From Acidihalobacter yilgarnensis (GTDB lineage: Bacteria > Pseudomonadota > Gammaproteobacteria > DSM-5130 > Acidihalobacteraceae): DNA of 64,000 nt. How positions within the stretch are numbered: the stretch's first letter is position 1; each line of letters opens with the position of its first letter. The stretch is taken from assembly GCF_001753245.1 (NCBI RefSeq), contig NZ_CP017415.1, positions 3,280,040 to 3,344,039 of the forward strand, read 5' to 3'. The notes under the pieces were generated by a model. It was not told where the DNA came from, made no database searches, and saw only the letters and a program-made list of their open reading frames with translations. Shown here one piece after another: positions 34,225-43,321 of the stretch. Position numbers and translations under genes: made by a program.

Positions 34225-34781
34225 ACACGCCGCGCCCAAGGTCCGTGGCCTACCGCGGGCTGCATTGGGCGTTGGCTGCGCTGGTCGTCGCCCAGTGGGG
34301 TGACGGCTGGCTGTTCGTGCACGACGAGGACGTACTCGGCCCCAAACCCATAGCCATCGCCATACACGCCAGCCTGGGTGCCCTCACTCTGGCCTGCGCG
34401 CTCATGCTGGGGGTCTGGTGGGTGGCAAGGCGCGGCTGGCGCACGACGCTGGCGCGCGACATGGAGCCCGACACGGGGCGCTGGCGTGGGCCGGCGGCGG
34501 TCGCCGTGCATGCGACGATGCTGGGTTTGATCGTGGCCGAGGCAGCGTTGGGGCTGTTTGGGCTGGAACTGGTCGGCACGCCGGTACGGTTATTCGGTGC
34601 CGTGGTGCCGTCACTCGCCGGCACGCACATCGACCTCGGACTGGCACTGCTCGCCTGGGAACGGCATCTTGGCGTGCTGCTCGCCCTGCTGGTGCTGCTA
34701 CACGTGGCCGCGGCGCTCGACCACCACCTGCGGCTGCGCGACGACGTGCTGCGACGGATGAGCCTGTTGCGCGGAGGCTAA
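34221..34781 (+). CDS. Cytochrome b561-like membrane protein
   Basis: 186 residues with four membrane helices. Candidate haem-ligand His residues lie in YRGLHWALA, AIAIHASLGAL and LLVLLHVAAALDHH, plus AVAVHATMLG, as in the b561/NiFe-hydrogenase cytochrome b superfamily. Proteins of this type move electrons between quinones and periplasmic carriers, which fits its coupling with the cupredoxin gene upstream. Its 3' end overlaps the convergent phosphodiesterase gene by 4 bp. Confidence 0.82.
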   Translation: MNTPRPRSVAYRGLHWALAALVVAQWGDGWLFVHDEDVLGPKPIAIAIHASLGALTLACALMLGVWWVARRGWRTTLARDMEPDTGRWRGPAAVAVHATMLGLIVAEAALGLFGLELVGTPVRLFGAVVPSLAGTHIDLGLALLAWERHLGVLLALLVLLHVAAALDHHLRLRDDVLRRMSLLRGG

Positions 34782-35569
34782 CCCCCGCGTACCGGCACTT
34801 GGCGGCTGCGATCCAGATAGTCGTGAAAGTGTACGGTGACCTGTTCTTCGTCCAGCAGGATCACCGCGTAGGCCGGCGGCTCGTGACTGAAGAACACCTC
34901 TTCCTCGGTCTCGAAGTCGAGCAGCGTCTGGTGCACGGTCGCGCGCAGCGTGGTGAACGAGACGCCGCGCCAGCCGCCGGAGATCGGGCGGTGTACATGA
35001 CCGAAGAAGATGTGTCGCAGATCACCGGCCGCGCGCAGTGCCGCGCGCGCCTCGGCGGCGTTGTCGATGCCAAGCACGTCGCACGAGGGCAGGCCGACAT
35101 CAAACGGCGGGTGATGCATGAAGGCAAAGGCCGGGCGGTCGCCTGCGCCGGCCAACACCTCGCGCAGCCAGTCCTGACGTGCTTCGCAGTAATGGCCGAC
35201 ATGGCGGCCGTCGGCCACCGTGTCGAGGAACAGCAAACGGCCGACCTCGGTGTCGCGGTACGACTGCACGAAGCCGGCGCCGTCCACCGGCGTCTCCGGA
35301 AATGCCTCTCGAAAGCGCGCACGATGATCGTGATTGCCGATCACCAGCTGCAAGGGGATGTCGAGCGCCGCGAGCGACTCGCGCAGGGCGTGGTAAGCCT
35401 CGGTCTCGCCGCGATGCACGAGATCGCCGGTGATCACACACAACGCGGCATCGCGATGATGTGCGTTGATGTCGGCAATACACGCATCGAGGCGCGCACG
35501 CGGGTCGAGTTCGTAGAGACTTTGCCCGGCGGGGACAAAGTGGGTATCGGTAATCTGGATCAGCTTCAT
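34778..35569 (-). CDS. Calcineurin-like metallophosphoesterase (class III cyclic nucleotide phosphodiesterase type)
   Basis: 263 residues with the complete metal-site motif set: ITDTHF, ITGDLVHRG, LVIGNHDHR, MHHPPFDVG and FFGHVHRP (D-x-H, GDxxH-like, GNHD, H, GHxH). The order and the GNHDHRxxFR stretch resemble CpdA/Rv0805-type enzymes that can hydrolyse cAMP, but many such proteins prefer other phosphodiesters. It is cytoplasmic, with no signal peptide. It begins 22 bp after the ABC ATPase operon ends, so it may be the last gene of that transcript. Confidence 0.85.
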   Translation of the reverse strand: MKLIQITDTHFVPAGQSLYELDPRARLDACIADINAHHRDAALCVITGDLVHRGETEAYHALRESLAALDIPLQLVIGNHDHRARFREAFPETPVDGAGFVQSYRDTEVGRLLFLDTVADGRHVGHYCEARQDWLREVLAGAGDRPAFAFMHHPPFDVGLPSCDVLGIDNAAEARAALRAAGDLRHIFFGHVHRPISGGWRGVSFTTLRATVHQTLLDFETEEEVFFSHEPPAYAVILLDEEQVTVHFHDYLDRSRQVPVRGG

Positions 35570-35591
35570 GATGGGAGTGCGGTCGCGGGGT

Positions 35592-36653
35592 TCAGGCGTC
35601 GAGCACGTGCGGCGCCTCGGGCGCCCAGGATACCCGCACGCGCGTGCCCACCGGGAAGCGCTCTGCCAGCGCGCCTTGCACGTCGGCGAGCAAGGTCACC
35701 GCTTCATGCACGGCGACCTGCACGCGCGTGATCGCACCGAGGAAGGTGTGTTCGAGTACGTGGCCTTCCAGCCCGATCTCCGAATCCGCGGGCTGCAGCT
35801 CCACCGCCTCCGGGCGGACGAAGACCGATACCGCGCGCTGTGCGGGCAAGCCGCGCGCCTTGGCTGCGGGCATGCGCACACCCAGGATATCGACCCAGCC
35901 CGCCTCGGGATCGGCGACCGCCCCCTCGAAGCGGGTGGAAGTGCCGATGAAACCGGCCACGAAGGCGTCCGCCGGGCACTGATAGATCGACGCCGGGCTA
36001 TCGAACTGGACCAGACGCCCACCCTGCATCACCGCGACCCGATCGGAAACGGACAAAGCCTCCTCCTGATCGTGGGTGACGAACAGTGTGGTCACACCGG
36101 TTTCTCGCTGGATACGGCGGATTTCCTCGCGCAGCTGCACGCGCACCTTGGCATCCAGTGCCGAAAGCGGTTCATCGAGCAGCAGCAAGCTCGGCTGGAT
36201 GGCCAGTGCGCGGGCCAGCGCGATGCGCTGCTGCTGACCACCGGAAAGCTGGTGCGGATAGCGGTCGGCATGCGCTTCCAGGCCGATCAGCGACAGCAGA
36301 TCGGCCACGATGGCGTGCTGACGCGATTTGGGCAACTTGCGTAGGCGCAGGCCAAAGCGGATGTTTTCTGCTGCGGTGAGATTGGGAAACAGGCTGTAGG
36401 CCTGGAACACCATGCCCATGTTACGGCGCTCGGCCGGCATGTTCGTGAGATCGCGTCCGTCGACGCGCACGCGCCCGCTGTCGGGGCGCTCGAATCCCGC
36501 CACGATGCGCAGCAAGGTGGTCTTGCCGCAACCGCTCGGCCCCAGCAACGAAACAAATTCCCCTGCCGAAACCGACAACGAAATCGATTGCAGCACCTGC
36601 GTGCCGCCGAACGACTTACCGACGCCGTCGACGTGCAAACCTCCGGTTTTCAA
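35592..36653 (-). CDS. ABC transporter ATPase (PotA/FbpC/phosphonate-type)
   Basis: 353 residues. The ATPase domain has Walker A GPSGCGKTT, signature LSGGQQQRIALARAL, Walker B LLLLDEPLSALD and switch FVTHDQ. The C-terminal 110 residues form the regulatory TOBE-type domain (VFVRPEAVELQP). The start is a TTG at 36653, which overlaps the TGA of the upstream permease; no ATG precedes the domain in frame without running into the permease. It is the ATPase for the two permeases and Tat-exported binding protein upstream. The substrate could be a polyamine, ferric iron or 2-aminoethylphosphonate. Confidence 0.9.
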   Translation of the reverse strand: MKTGGLHVDGVGKSFGGTQVLQSISLSVSAGEFVSLLGPSGCGKTTLLRIVAGFERPDSGRVRVDGRDLTNMPAERRNMGMVFQAYSLFPNLTAAENIRFGLRLRKLPKSRQHAIVADLLSLIGLEAHADRYPHQLSGGQQQRIALARALAIQPSLLLLDEPLSALDAKVRVQLREEIRRIQRETGVTTLFVTHDQEEALSVSDRVAVMQGGRLVQFDSPASIYQCPADAFVAGFIGTSTRFEGAVADPEAGWVDILGVRMPAAKARGLPAQRAVSVFVRPEAVELQPADSEIGLEGHVLEHTFLGAITRVQVAVHEAVTLLADVQGALAERFPVGTRVRVSWAPEAPHVLDA

Positions 36654-37435
36654 CGTGCGCCCCCTAGTTGTACCTGCCCACGCCGGCCGGTGATCAGGAT
36701 TCCGGCCATGGCGAGCCATGTCATGACGAAACTCAGCAGGGACAGTGCCGCGGCCTCGGTGCCGGAGTTCTGTCCCACGTAATTGATATACACCGCGAAG
36801 GTGTTGAACAGCAGCACGTTGGCGAAGGTGAATTCGCCCATCACGATGGCCAGGGTCAGCAGCGTGGCGCCGACCAGGGTGCCGATCAGATTGGGCAGAA
36901 TGGCGCGCACCATCAACGTCGGCCAGTTCGCGCCCAGGCTTTGCGCAGCCTCGCTCAACGTGCGGATATCCAGACTGCGCATGCCCACGTCGAGCGCGCG
37001 GTAGGTATAGGGCAACGCCAGGATGACGTACGCCACCACCAGAAAATCGGGCGTGCCGATCAACCACTGAGGCCCGGTATACAGGCTGCCCAGCCCCTCG
37101 ACCAGGGCGATGGGCGGCACCACGAAGGGCAGCACTGCGAGAAATTCCATCAACGGCCGTAAGCGCGGCGCGCGCAGTTGCACCCAATAAACCGTCGGCA
37201 CCAACAGCACGAGACTGATCACGATGGTGAGCACCGCGAGGCGTACCGACAGCCCCAGAGAATCCCAGAAATCCGACGATTCGAGCAATGCCGCATAGGC
37301 GGAGAAGTTGTAGCGGTCACCGCCGGCCCACAGGCTGAAGCCGCCAGTCGCAAGCAACGGCACCATGAAGTAGAGGCCGACCAGGCCGAGCACCCAGGCA
37401 CGCCAACCCGGTAGCCAGCGCTTGATCGCGGTCAT
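36650..37435 (-). CDS. ABC transporter permease 2 (PotC/type-I MetI fold)
   Basis: 261 residues with six membrane helices. The coupling motif region EAAQSLGANWPTLMVRAILPN (EAA-x3-G-x9-I-x-LP) is canonical for binding-protein-dependent permeases. The ATG at 37435 overlaps the stop of permease 1 (ATGA). It ends GRRGQVQLGGAR at a TGA overlapping the ATPase start. Confidence 0.93.
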   Translation of the reverse strand: MTAIKRWLPGWRAWVLGLVGLYFMVPLLATGGFSLWAGGDRYNFSAYAALLESSDFWDSLGLSVRLAVLTIVISLVLLVPTVYWVQLRAPRLRPLMEFLAVLPFVVPPIALVEGLGSLYTGPQWLIGTPDFLVVAYVILALPYTYRALDVGMRSLDIRTLSEAAQSLGANWPTLMVRAILPNLIGTLVGATLLTLAIVMGEFTFANVLLFNTFAVYINYVGQNSGTEAAALSLLSFVMTWLAMAGILITGRRGQVQLGGAR

Positions 37436-38376
37436 CGCTGCCACCGCGAGATTCGACGCTGAAGGAACGCGTAGGCGACCATTGCCAGCGCCATCACCAC
37501 GATCATGCCCAAGGCGAGCGCCTGCCCCAGATGCGGCGAGGACATGACATTGCCGGAGAGCACGTTGCCGATTTCGATCGGCACCAGGGCAATGTTGCCG
37601 GAGGTCAGCGCATACGGCGTGGCGTAGGCCGCGAAGGCGTTGCCGAAGAGCAGGAGCATCGCAGCCAAAGTAGGCGGCATCAGGATCGGCAATCCAACGT
37701 AGCGCCAGTATTGCCACGGGCTCGCACCGAGATTGCGCGCGGCCTCGCGCCACTCCTGACGCAGGCCCTGCACGGCCGGGCTGATGATGATCACCATCAA
37801 CGGAATCTGGAAATAAAGATAAGTCACGATCAAACCGGAAAAGGAAAACAGGCTGAAACCGGTGCCGTAGAGGTCGAAGCCCAGGCGCTTGAGCCAGAGT
37901 GTCAGCAACCCCATGGTGCCCAAGGTCGAGACGAAGGCGAAGGCCAGCGGCACGCCCGCGAAATTGGCCGCCACGCCGCTGAACGAGGTCACGGCGGTGC
38001 GCAGCCAATAGGGGCTGCGCGGGGATATGGCGAGATAGGCGACCACTAGGCCGCACACCCCACCGATCAACGCGGTCACCAGGCTGAGTTCGATGCTGTT
38101 GGTAAAGGCGGCGACATAACGCGGTTCAAACAATTCGCGTACATAGCGCAGGGTCGGGCCCTGCGCGTCACGAAAGGCACCGATCAACACCGCCGCCGAA
38201 GGCAGCAGCAGGAAGGCAACGATGTAGGCGAAGAACGCCGTTACCAGCAGCCCCTGCACCACCCGCGCGATACGATCGGTCAACCACGAACCCGTCGGGG
38301 GCGCCAGGCCGCCGGCGGGCGTCGCGGTGGGTGCCGCATCCGTGCCCGCCGCATCGGTCCGACGCACCGACGACAT
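37432..38376 (-). CDS. ABC transporter permease 1 (PotB/type-I MetI fold)
   Basis: 314 residues. A polar N-terminal extension rich in Ala/Thr/Pro (about 1-35) precedes six membrane helices. The EAA loop is EAARNLGASPWQYWRYVGLP. It starts at an ATG overlapping the binding-protein stop (TGATG), so the four genes form one tight transcription and translation unit. Confidence 0.93.
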   Translation of the reverse strand: MSSVRRTDAAGTDAAPTATPAGGLAPPTGSWLTDRIARVVQGLLVTAFFAYIVAFLLLPSAAVLIGAFRDAQGPTLRYVRELFEPRYVAAFTNSIELSLVTALIGGVCGLVVAYLAISPRSPYWLRTAVTSFSGVAANFAGVPLAFAFVSTLGTMGLLTLWLKRLGFDLYGTGFSLFSFSGLIVTYLYFQIPLMVIIISPAVQGLRQEWREAARNLGASPWQYWRYVGLPILMPPTLAAMLLLFGNAFAAYATPYALTSGNIALVPIEIGNVLSGNVMSSPHLGQALALGMIVVMALAMVAYAFLQRRISRWQR

Positions 38377-39500
38377 CAGGTCCGCACCAGTTTCTGCCAC
38401 AGCTTGCCGACGGTGTCCTGAGCCTTCTTGGTCTGCTCGGCGTTGGGGAAGCGGACGTTCTTGTAAGGCTCGCTCGGCGGCAGCTCGGCCATCAGCGACT
38501 CGGGGATCACGCCACGCGCGACCATGTCGTTGAAACGCGCCGGGTGGGCGTAACCCTTGAGGTAGAGCAGCTGACCGGCATCGGAATAGATGAAGTCCTC
38601 CCACAGGCGCGCGGCGCTGGGGTTCGGCGCGTGGCGGCTGATCGCCTGGCAGTAATAGTTGCCGAATACGCCCGTCTCGGGGATGCGCACGTCGATGGCG
38701 ACGCGGCCCTTGAATTGCTTGCGGTAGGCGAGGTTCAGGTAATCCCAGTCCACCGTGATCGGGGTCTGACCGCTCTCCAGCGTGGCCGGCCGTGCCGCGA
38801 TCGGGATGTAGTTGCCACGCTTGGCAAGATCGGCGAAGTATTCGACGCCGGGGGTGATATCGTCCAGCGAACCGCCGTTGCCCAGCGCCGCCGCCCACAC
38901 CGCGCCGAAGGCCGCACCGGCGCGCAGCGGGTTGCCGTTGAGCGCGATCTGCCCCTTGTACTCGGGACGCTTGAGATCGGCCCAGTCACGCGGAATATGC
39001 TTGACCACGCTGGTGTTGACGCCAAAGGAGATGACGCCGAAATAATCGCCGTACCAATGACCTTCAGGGTCCTTCATGCCTTCGGGGATGCTGTCCCAGG
39101 TCGGCACCTTGTAGGGGGCGAAGAGGCCTTCCTTCTGACCGATGAGGGCGAAGGAGGGACCGACGTCGACCACGTCGGGCGCGCGCGACTGGCCCTTGAG
39201 CGTACGCACCGCCTGCAGCTCCTCGGCAGAGCTGGCATTGGGCGACGCGCTGGTCACGCGCAGGCCGTACTTGTGGTGGAATGCCGGAATGATTTCGCCG
39301 TAATTGGCCCAGTTCGGCGGCAGCGCGATCACGTTCAGGCGCCCTTCACGCTTGGCCGCCTCGATCAACGCCTCACCGGTCCCCGCCGCCATCGCACGGG
39401 AACCCAAACCGGGCAGCAGCCCGCCCAGCGCACCGGCGCCCAGCGAATACACACCCATTTTCAGAAACGCACGACGCCCGCGCTGCTCGTTCTGCGACAT
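38376..39500 (-). CDS. ABC transporter substrate-binding protein with Tat-type signal (PotD/AfuA-like)
   Basis: 374 residues. The N-terminus GRRAFLKMGVYSLGAGALGG is a twin-arginine signal (RRxFLK), suggesting folded or cofactor-bound export. The mature protein is a type-II binding fold: LNVIALPPNWANYGEIIPAF, PDVVDVGPSF, and a hinge and closing helix AARLWEDFIYSDAGQLLYL. It resembles spermidine/putrescine, ferric-iron or phosphonate binding proteins. No clear Tyr pair for ferric iron could be fixed, so the ligand is open. First gene of the four-gene operon. Confidence 0.9.
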   Translation of the reverse strand: MSQNEQRGRRAFLKMGVYSLGAGALGGLLPGLGSRAMAAGTGEALIEAAKREGRLNVIALPPNWANYGEIIPAFHHKYGLRVTSASPNASSAEELQAVRTLKGQSRAPDVVDVGPSFALIGQKEGLFAPYKVPTWDSIPEGMKDPEGHWYGDYFGVISFGVNTSVVKHIPRDWADLKRPEYKGQIALNGNPLRAGAAFGAVWAAALGNGGSLDDITPGVEYFADLAKRGNYIPIAARPATLESGQTPITVDWDYLNLAYRKQFKGRVAIDVRIPETGVFGNYYCQAISRHAPNPSAARLWEDFIYSDAGQLLYLKGYAHPARFNDMVARGVIPESLMAELPPSEPYKNVRFPNAEQTKKAQDTVGKLWQKLVRT

Positions 39501-39729
39501 TGTGTAGCCCCCTATTTTTATATGGTCTAGCGATGGAAGAGATCGCGCAGCCTACCCACCCCCCATGAAGATTCAATGAAGCGCCGATGATGCGCGTATC
39601 GCGTGCCTGCCTGCGCGCGAAGCGCCTGGATCGCGCAATGACTCGGCAGGATCGATGCCATACCTAGGCCCTCAGTGCAGACGACCGCCGACGTGCCTCC
39701 TGGAGCAAGAGGCAGCACCGGCATGCGCC
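39501..39729. other. Short intergenic region
   Basis: 229 bp upstream of the binding-protein operon and downstream of the small membrane protein. It should contain the operon promoter. No hairpin with a T-tract was found. Confidence 0.4.
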
Positions 39730-39897
39730 TCAATGGCGCGCGAGCCAAGCCGCGCCGGCCAGCAGGCACAACGGCAGTGCATAGCCGGCCTCGGCAGCCC
39801 AGTTGCTTTGCAACAACGGCCAGATCACGGCCAGGCTCGCGCCGACCACTGTGAGCGTGCGCCAGTCACCGAATAAGGTCTTGAACAAGGCCTTCAT
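39730..39897 (-). CDS. Small two-helix membrane protein, function unknown
   Basis: 55 residues with two hydrophobic segments (TLTVVGASLAVIWPLLQ and GYALPLCLLAGAAWLA). Its ATG overlaps the stop codon of the COG4280-like gene (ATGA). The coupling suggests a small partner subunit of that membrane protein. I do not recognise a family. Confidence 0.65.
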   Translation of the reverse strand: MKALFKTLFGDWRTLTVVGASLAVIWPLLQSNWAAEAGYALPLCLLAGAAWLARH

Positions 39898-40622
39898 GCG
39901 GCACCTCCCACGGTGGCGTCGGCGTCGCGACGCATCACCCGCGTGAGCAGCCACCCACCGGCCAGATAGAAGCCCACCAGCAACGGCAGGCTGGCATCGC
40001 CCAGCGGCCAGTGATAACCCAGGGATTCCAGAGTCCAGAAGCTGCCGAAGGCGGTGATCATCGCGCCGACCACAAACTTCATGGTGTTTTCGGGTACCCG
40101 CCGCAGCGGCTGATGCAACACCAGACCCAGTGCCGCCACGCACAGCAGCGCGACCAGGGCAGCGCCCGCGGCAATCAAGGTCCGATGCGTCGGCGTGCCC
40201 AGCGCGACCACGATCAGCCAGACCTCCAGCCCTTCCAGCAGCACGCCCTTGAAGGCCACCAGCCAGGCACCGCGCGCACCATCCCCGGCCAGCTTGCTCT
40301 GCGTCTTGGCGAAGGCCTTGTCTTCGTCGTGCAGCGCCTTGAGGCCGGCACCCCGGGCGATGGCCTTACCCAGCCAGCGAATCCCGAACAGCAGCAAAAA
40401 AACCCCGATCACGCCCTGTAACCAGGGCAGCGCGAGACCAGCATGCAGCGCGCCGCCCGTGACCACGGTGAGCACCGTGAGCAGGCCCAACGCGGCAGCG
40501 GCGGCACCCAGCGCGGCGCGCCAGCCGATGCTCAGCGCCACCGCCAGCACCACGGTGAAGGCCTCCACCCACTCGACCGCGGCGGCCAGCCAAGTGGCGA
40601 TTACGACTCCCCAGAACGACAT
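39894..40622 (-). CDS. COG4280-like integral membrane protein with acidic helix motifs
   Basis: 242 residues with about seven membrane helices in two similar halves. Each half carries acidic residues inside or next to a helix: AAAVEWVEAFTVVLAVALS near the N-terminus and KGVLLEGLEVWLIVVALG in the middle. This E-x-x-E pattern recalls FTR1 (REGLE) and other cation transporters. The surroundings (iron-type ABC transporters, TonB system) make metal transport or tolerance a sensible guess, not a demonstrated role. It is 27 bp downstream of the FbpC-like ATPase gene in the same direction. Confidence 0.7.
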   Translation of the reverse strand: MSFWGVVIATWLAAAVEWVEAFTVVLAVALSIGWRAALGAAAAALGLLTVLTVVTGGALHAGLALPWLQGVIGVFLLLFGIRWLGKAIARGAGLKALHDEDKAFAKTQSKLAGDGARGAWLVAFKGVLLEGLEVWLIVVALGTPTHRTLIAAGAALVALLCVAALGLVLHQPLRRVPENTMKFVVGAMITAFGSFWTLESLGYHWPLGDASLPLLVGFYLAGGWLLTRVMRRDADATVGGAA

Positions 40623-40649
40623 GTGCTCTCCTTGTGCAATCAGCTTGAG

Positions 40650-41711
40650 TTAGTGGGTTTTTGTGGATGCAAAGATAAAGGCCTGCTCCGGCGCGATGCG
40701 CAGATGAGCCTGTGCCGGCGGTGGTGCATCCTCAAGGCTGACCAACGGCCGTTCGATGCCGGGTACGCGCCAGTAGGCGCGATAACGCCCCGCCTCGAAA
40801 ACCGCATGCAAACGCTCGGCCGGCAAACCGCTGCCGGCGCCGTCGGCGCGCACACCCTCGGGGCGCACGTATAGCGCACCGTGGCCATTGAGGCCCGCCT
40901 GGCGGTGTTGCGCGATCACATCGACACCGGCGAGGACAATGCCTTCCCCACTCAGCACGCCCTCGAAGCCGCCCTGTGCCCCGGTGAAGCGCGCAACGCC
41001 GGGCGTCGCGGGCCGGCGGTACAGCACCTCCGGCGTGTCGAACTGCACCAGTTGCCCGCCCTCCAGCACCGCCACGCGGTCGGCCAGACGCCAAGCATCA
41101 TCAGGATCGTGGCTGACGAACAGCGCGGCAACACCGGCCTCACGTACGACCCGTCGAATTTCCAGGCGTAGCTGGTCGCGTACCTCCACGTCGAGGCTGG
41201 ATAACGGCTCGTCGAGCAACAGCAATCGGGGACGCACTGCCAACGCACGCGCCACACCCACCCGCTGCTGCTGCCCGCCCGAGAGCTGATGCGGCCGCTT
41301 GGTGGCGAGATGGCCGACGCCCACGCTGTCGAGCAGCGCGGCCGCGCGCGTCTTGCGCTCGGGCTCACCGCGCGGCAGGGCGGCGAGGATGTTCTCGATG
41401 CAACTCAAATGCGGCCACAGGGCGTATTCCTGAAACACCATGCCCAGGCCGCGACGCTCGGGCGCCACGAATCGATGCTCGGCCGGCGCATCGACGCACG
41501 CGCCGTCGATCTCGATGCGTCCGGCATCGGCCTGTTCCAGCCCGCCGAGCAATCGCAGCAGCGTCGTTTTGCCGGAGCCGGAGGCACCGATCAGGACCAC
41601 GAATTCGCCGGCCTCCATGTCCAGGTGAACATCACGGAGTACGGGGTGACCACCCAGCGATTTGGACAGCCCCGCAATCCTGACCGATGAGTTTCTGACC
41701 TGCAGGTTCAT
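40650..41711 (-). CDS. Ferric-iron-type ABC transporter ATPase (FbpC/FutC-like)
   Basis: 353 residues. Walker A is GASGSGKTT, signature LSGGQQQRVGVARAL, Walker B LLLLDEPLSSLD, and switch FVSHDPDDAW, with a C-terminal TOBE-like regulatory part (ALYVRPEGVRADG). The FVSHDPDDA variant is common in iron-type ATPases. The ATG overlaps the permease stop by 4 bp. It serves the permease and binding protein directly upstream. Confidence 0.9.
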   Translation of the reverse strand: MNLQVRNSSVRIAGLSKSLGGHPVLRDVHLDMEAGEFVVLIGASGSGKTTLLRLLGGLEQADAGRIEIDGACVDAPAEHRFVAPERRGLGMVFQEYALWPHLSCIENILAALPRGEPERKTRAAALLDSVGVGHLATKRPHQLSGGQQQRVGVARALAVRPRLLLLDEPLSSLDVEVRDQLRLEIRRVVREAGVAALFVSHDPDDAWRLADRVAVLEGGQLVQFDTPEVLYRRPATPGVARFTGAQGGFEGVLSGEGIVLAGVDVIAQHRQAGLNGHGALYVRPEGVRADGAGSGLPAERLHAVFEAGRYRAYWRVPGIERPLVSLEDAPPPAQAHLRIAPEQAFIFASTKTH

Positions 41712-43321
41712 GCGTGAGACCTCCGTGCGCCGATAGGCAGCAACAGATATGTGACGACACCGGCCAGCGCGACCACTGCCGTGGTCAACGCCAGCCCGCT
41801 CAGCGCGAGACGGGCGGCGGCGTGAAACTCCAGCGTCTGATTCAGACGCACGATGGCCACACCCAGCGGCGTGCGCCCAGGCGGATAGAGCAGCTCCGAG
41901 ACCGGCAACTCGAACAGCACGAAACCGAAGGCCAGCAGCCAGCCGCGCACCAGCGGGGCAGCCAGCAGCACGGCCTCGATATCGATCACGCGCGCGGCCC
42001 AGGACAGGCCATGCAGACGCGCGGCTTCGCCGAGTCGGCGGTCGATCTGCGCCACCGGCGACTGTAACAGCCGGGTGAGCATCGGTGTATAGCCGGCCGT
42101 GTAACCGAGGATCAGCAGCACCGAGGTGCCGTAGAGCGGCAACCAGGCATTGTTGAAGGCCATCAGATAGGCCGCGCCGAGCACCAGCCCCGGAATCGCC
42201 ATATTGCTCAGGGTGAACAGCTCGATGCCTATGGCCAGGCGGTTGCCGGGACGATTGGCCGAACGCGCCAGGGTCAGCGCGAGCATCAGGCTGGCACTGG
42301 CCGCAAGCACGGCAAAACCGGTCGAGTTGATCAGGCTGCGATAATCGCCTGCCCAGTCGCCCCCGTGAGCGGCCGAGACCACTAGCGCGGCACCGGGCAC
42401 CAGCAAGCCGAGAACCCAGAGCAGACCCGCGGCGGCAAGCATCAGACCGCGGGTGCCGTGGGTCGGCGCGGGCGGCGCGGCGCGGCGCGCGCGGCCATGC
42501 ACCAACACGGCGCTATGACGGTGATGCAGGCCAAGATGCAGCAGCGCACCGCCTGCCGCGAGGGCAACCAACACCCAGCTCAGCCGGGCGGCACCGGCAA
42601 AGTCCAGCGGCGAGGTACTCAGTCGTTCGTAAATCGCGTAGGTCAGGATCGGCAGACGCAGATGCGCGCCGAGGGTGGCGGGAATGCCGAATTCCTGCAC
42701 GCTTTCGATGAAGGCAATCACGAAACCAGCGGCAATGGCCGGCAGCGCCAGACGTGCGGTGAGCCACAGACGACGCGGCGCCGACAACGCATGCACGCGC
42801 ATGGCCTCCTCCAGCTCGCGACCCATGCCCGCCCAGGTCGGGCGCACCACGAACACGGCGAACGGCAAGGCCTTGAAGGCCAGCAAGGCCACGATGCCGA
42901 GCGGGCTGTAGAACAGCGATGCAGCCAATCCATGACGCAACCAGGGCTCGCGGAAGACGATCTGCCAACCGGTCGTGAGCAAATAGCTCGGCGCAAGGAA
43001 GATCAGCCACAGGGCCGCGCCAATGGCGTGATTGAGCATCGAGCCACGGCGCTCCAGCAGCCAAGCCAGCCCCGCGCCCAGCGGCGCCACCAGAACGGCC
43101 GCCGCCAGCGCGAGCAACACGGTATTGCGCACCGCCACCAACAGGCCGTTCAGCCAGGATTCGCCACCCGACGCCACGAGTGGTGTCGACCAGAACGGCA
43201 AGCCGAGAAAGCGCAGCAGTGGATAGGCAAAGAACAACAGCAACAGCGCAAACAACAGCATGCCGCCCAGCCGACGGGACAAACGCGCACTCACTGGCCG
43301 AGTACTGTCCGCGTGAACCAT
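41708..43321 (-). CDS. Ferric-iron-type ABC transporter permease (FbpB/FutB-like, two fused permease domains)
   Basis: 537 residues with about twelve membrane helices forming two MetI-type domains in one chain, the arrangement of FbpB/SfuB/ThiP. Coupling loops are EEAMRVHALSAPRRLWLTARL in the first half and GEAARLHGLSWAARVIDIEAV in the second. Length is right for the family. The start overlaps the 3' end of the binding-protein gene by 31 bp; an ATG is used here, but a slightly later start is possible. Confidence 0.92.
   Translation of the reverse strand: MVHADSTRPVSARLSRRLGGMLLFALLLLFFAYPLLRFLGLPFWSTPLVASGGESWLNGLLVAVRNTVLLALAAAVLVAPLGAGLAWLLERRGSMLNHAIGAALWLIFLAPSYLLTTGWQIVFREPWLRHGLAASLFYSPLGIVALLAFKALPFAVFVVRPTWAGMGRELEEAMRVHALSAPRRLWLTARLALPAIAAGFVIAFIESVQEFGIPATLGAHLRLPILTYAIYERLSTSPLDFAGAARLSWVLVALAAGGALLHLGLHHRHSAVLVHGRARRAAPPAPTHGTRGLMLAAAGLLWVLGLLVPGAALVVSAAHGGDWAGDYRSLINSTGFAVLAASASLMLALTLARSANRPGNRLAIGIELFTLSNMAIPGLVLGAAYLMAFNNAWLPLYGTSVLLILGYTAGYTPMLTRLLQSPVAQIDRRLGEAARLHGLSWAARVIDIEAVLLAAPLVRGWLLAFGFVLFELPVSELLYPPGRTPLGVAIVRLNQTLEFHAAARLALSGLALTTAVVALAGVVTYLLLPIGARRSHA

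Noticed and set aside
34418-35731. 437-codon plus-strand frame
   Set aside because: Runs out of frame through the b561 gene and antisense to the phosphodiesterase; both real genes have full motifs.
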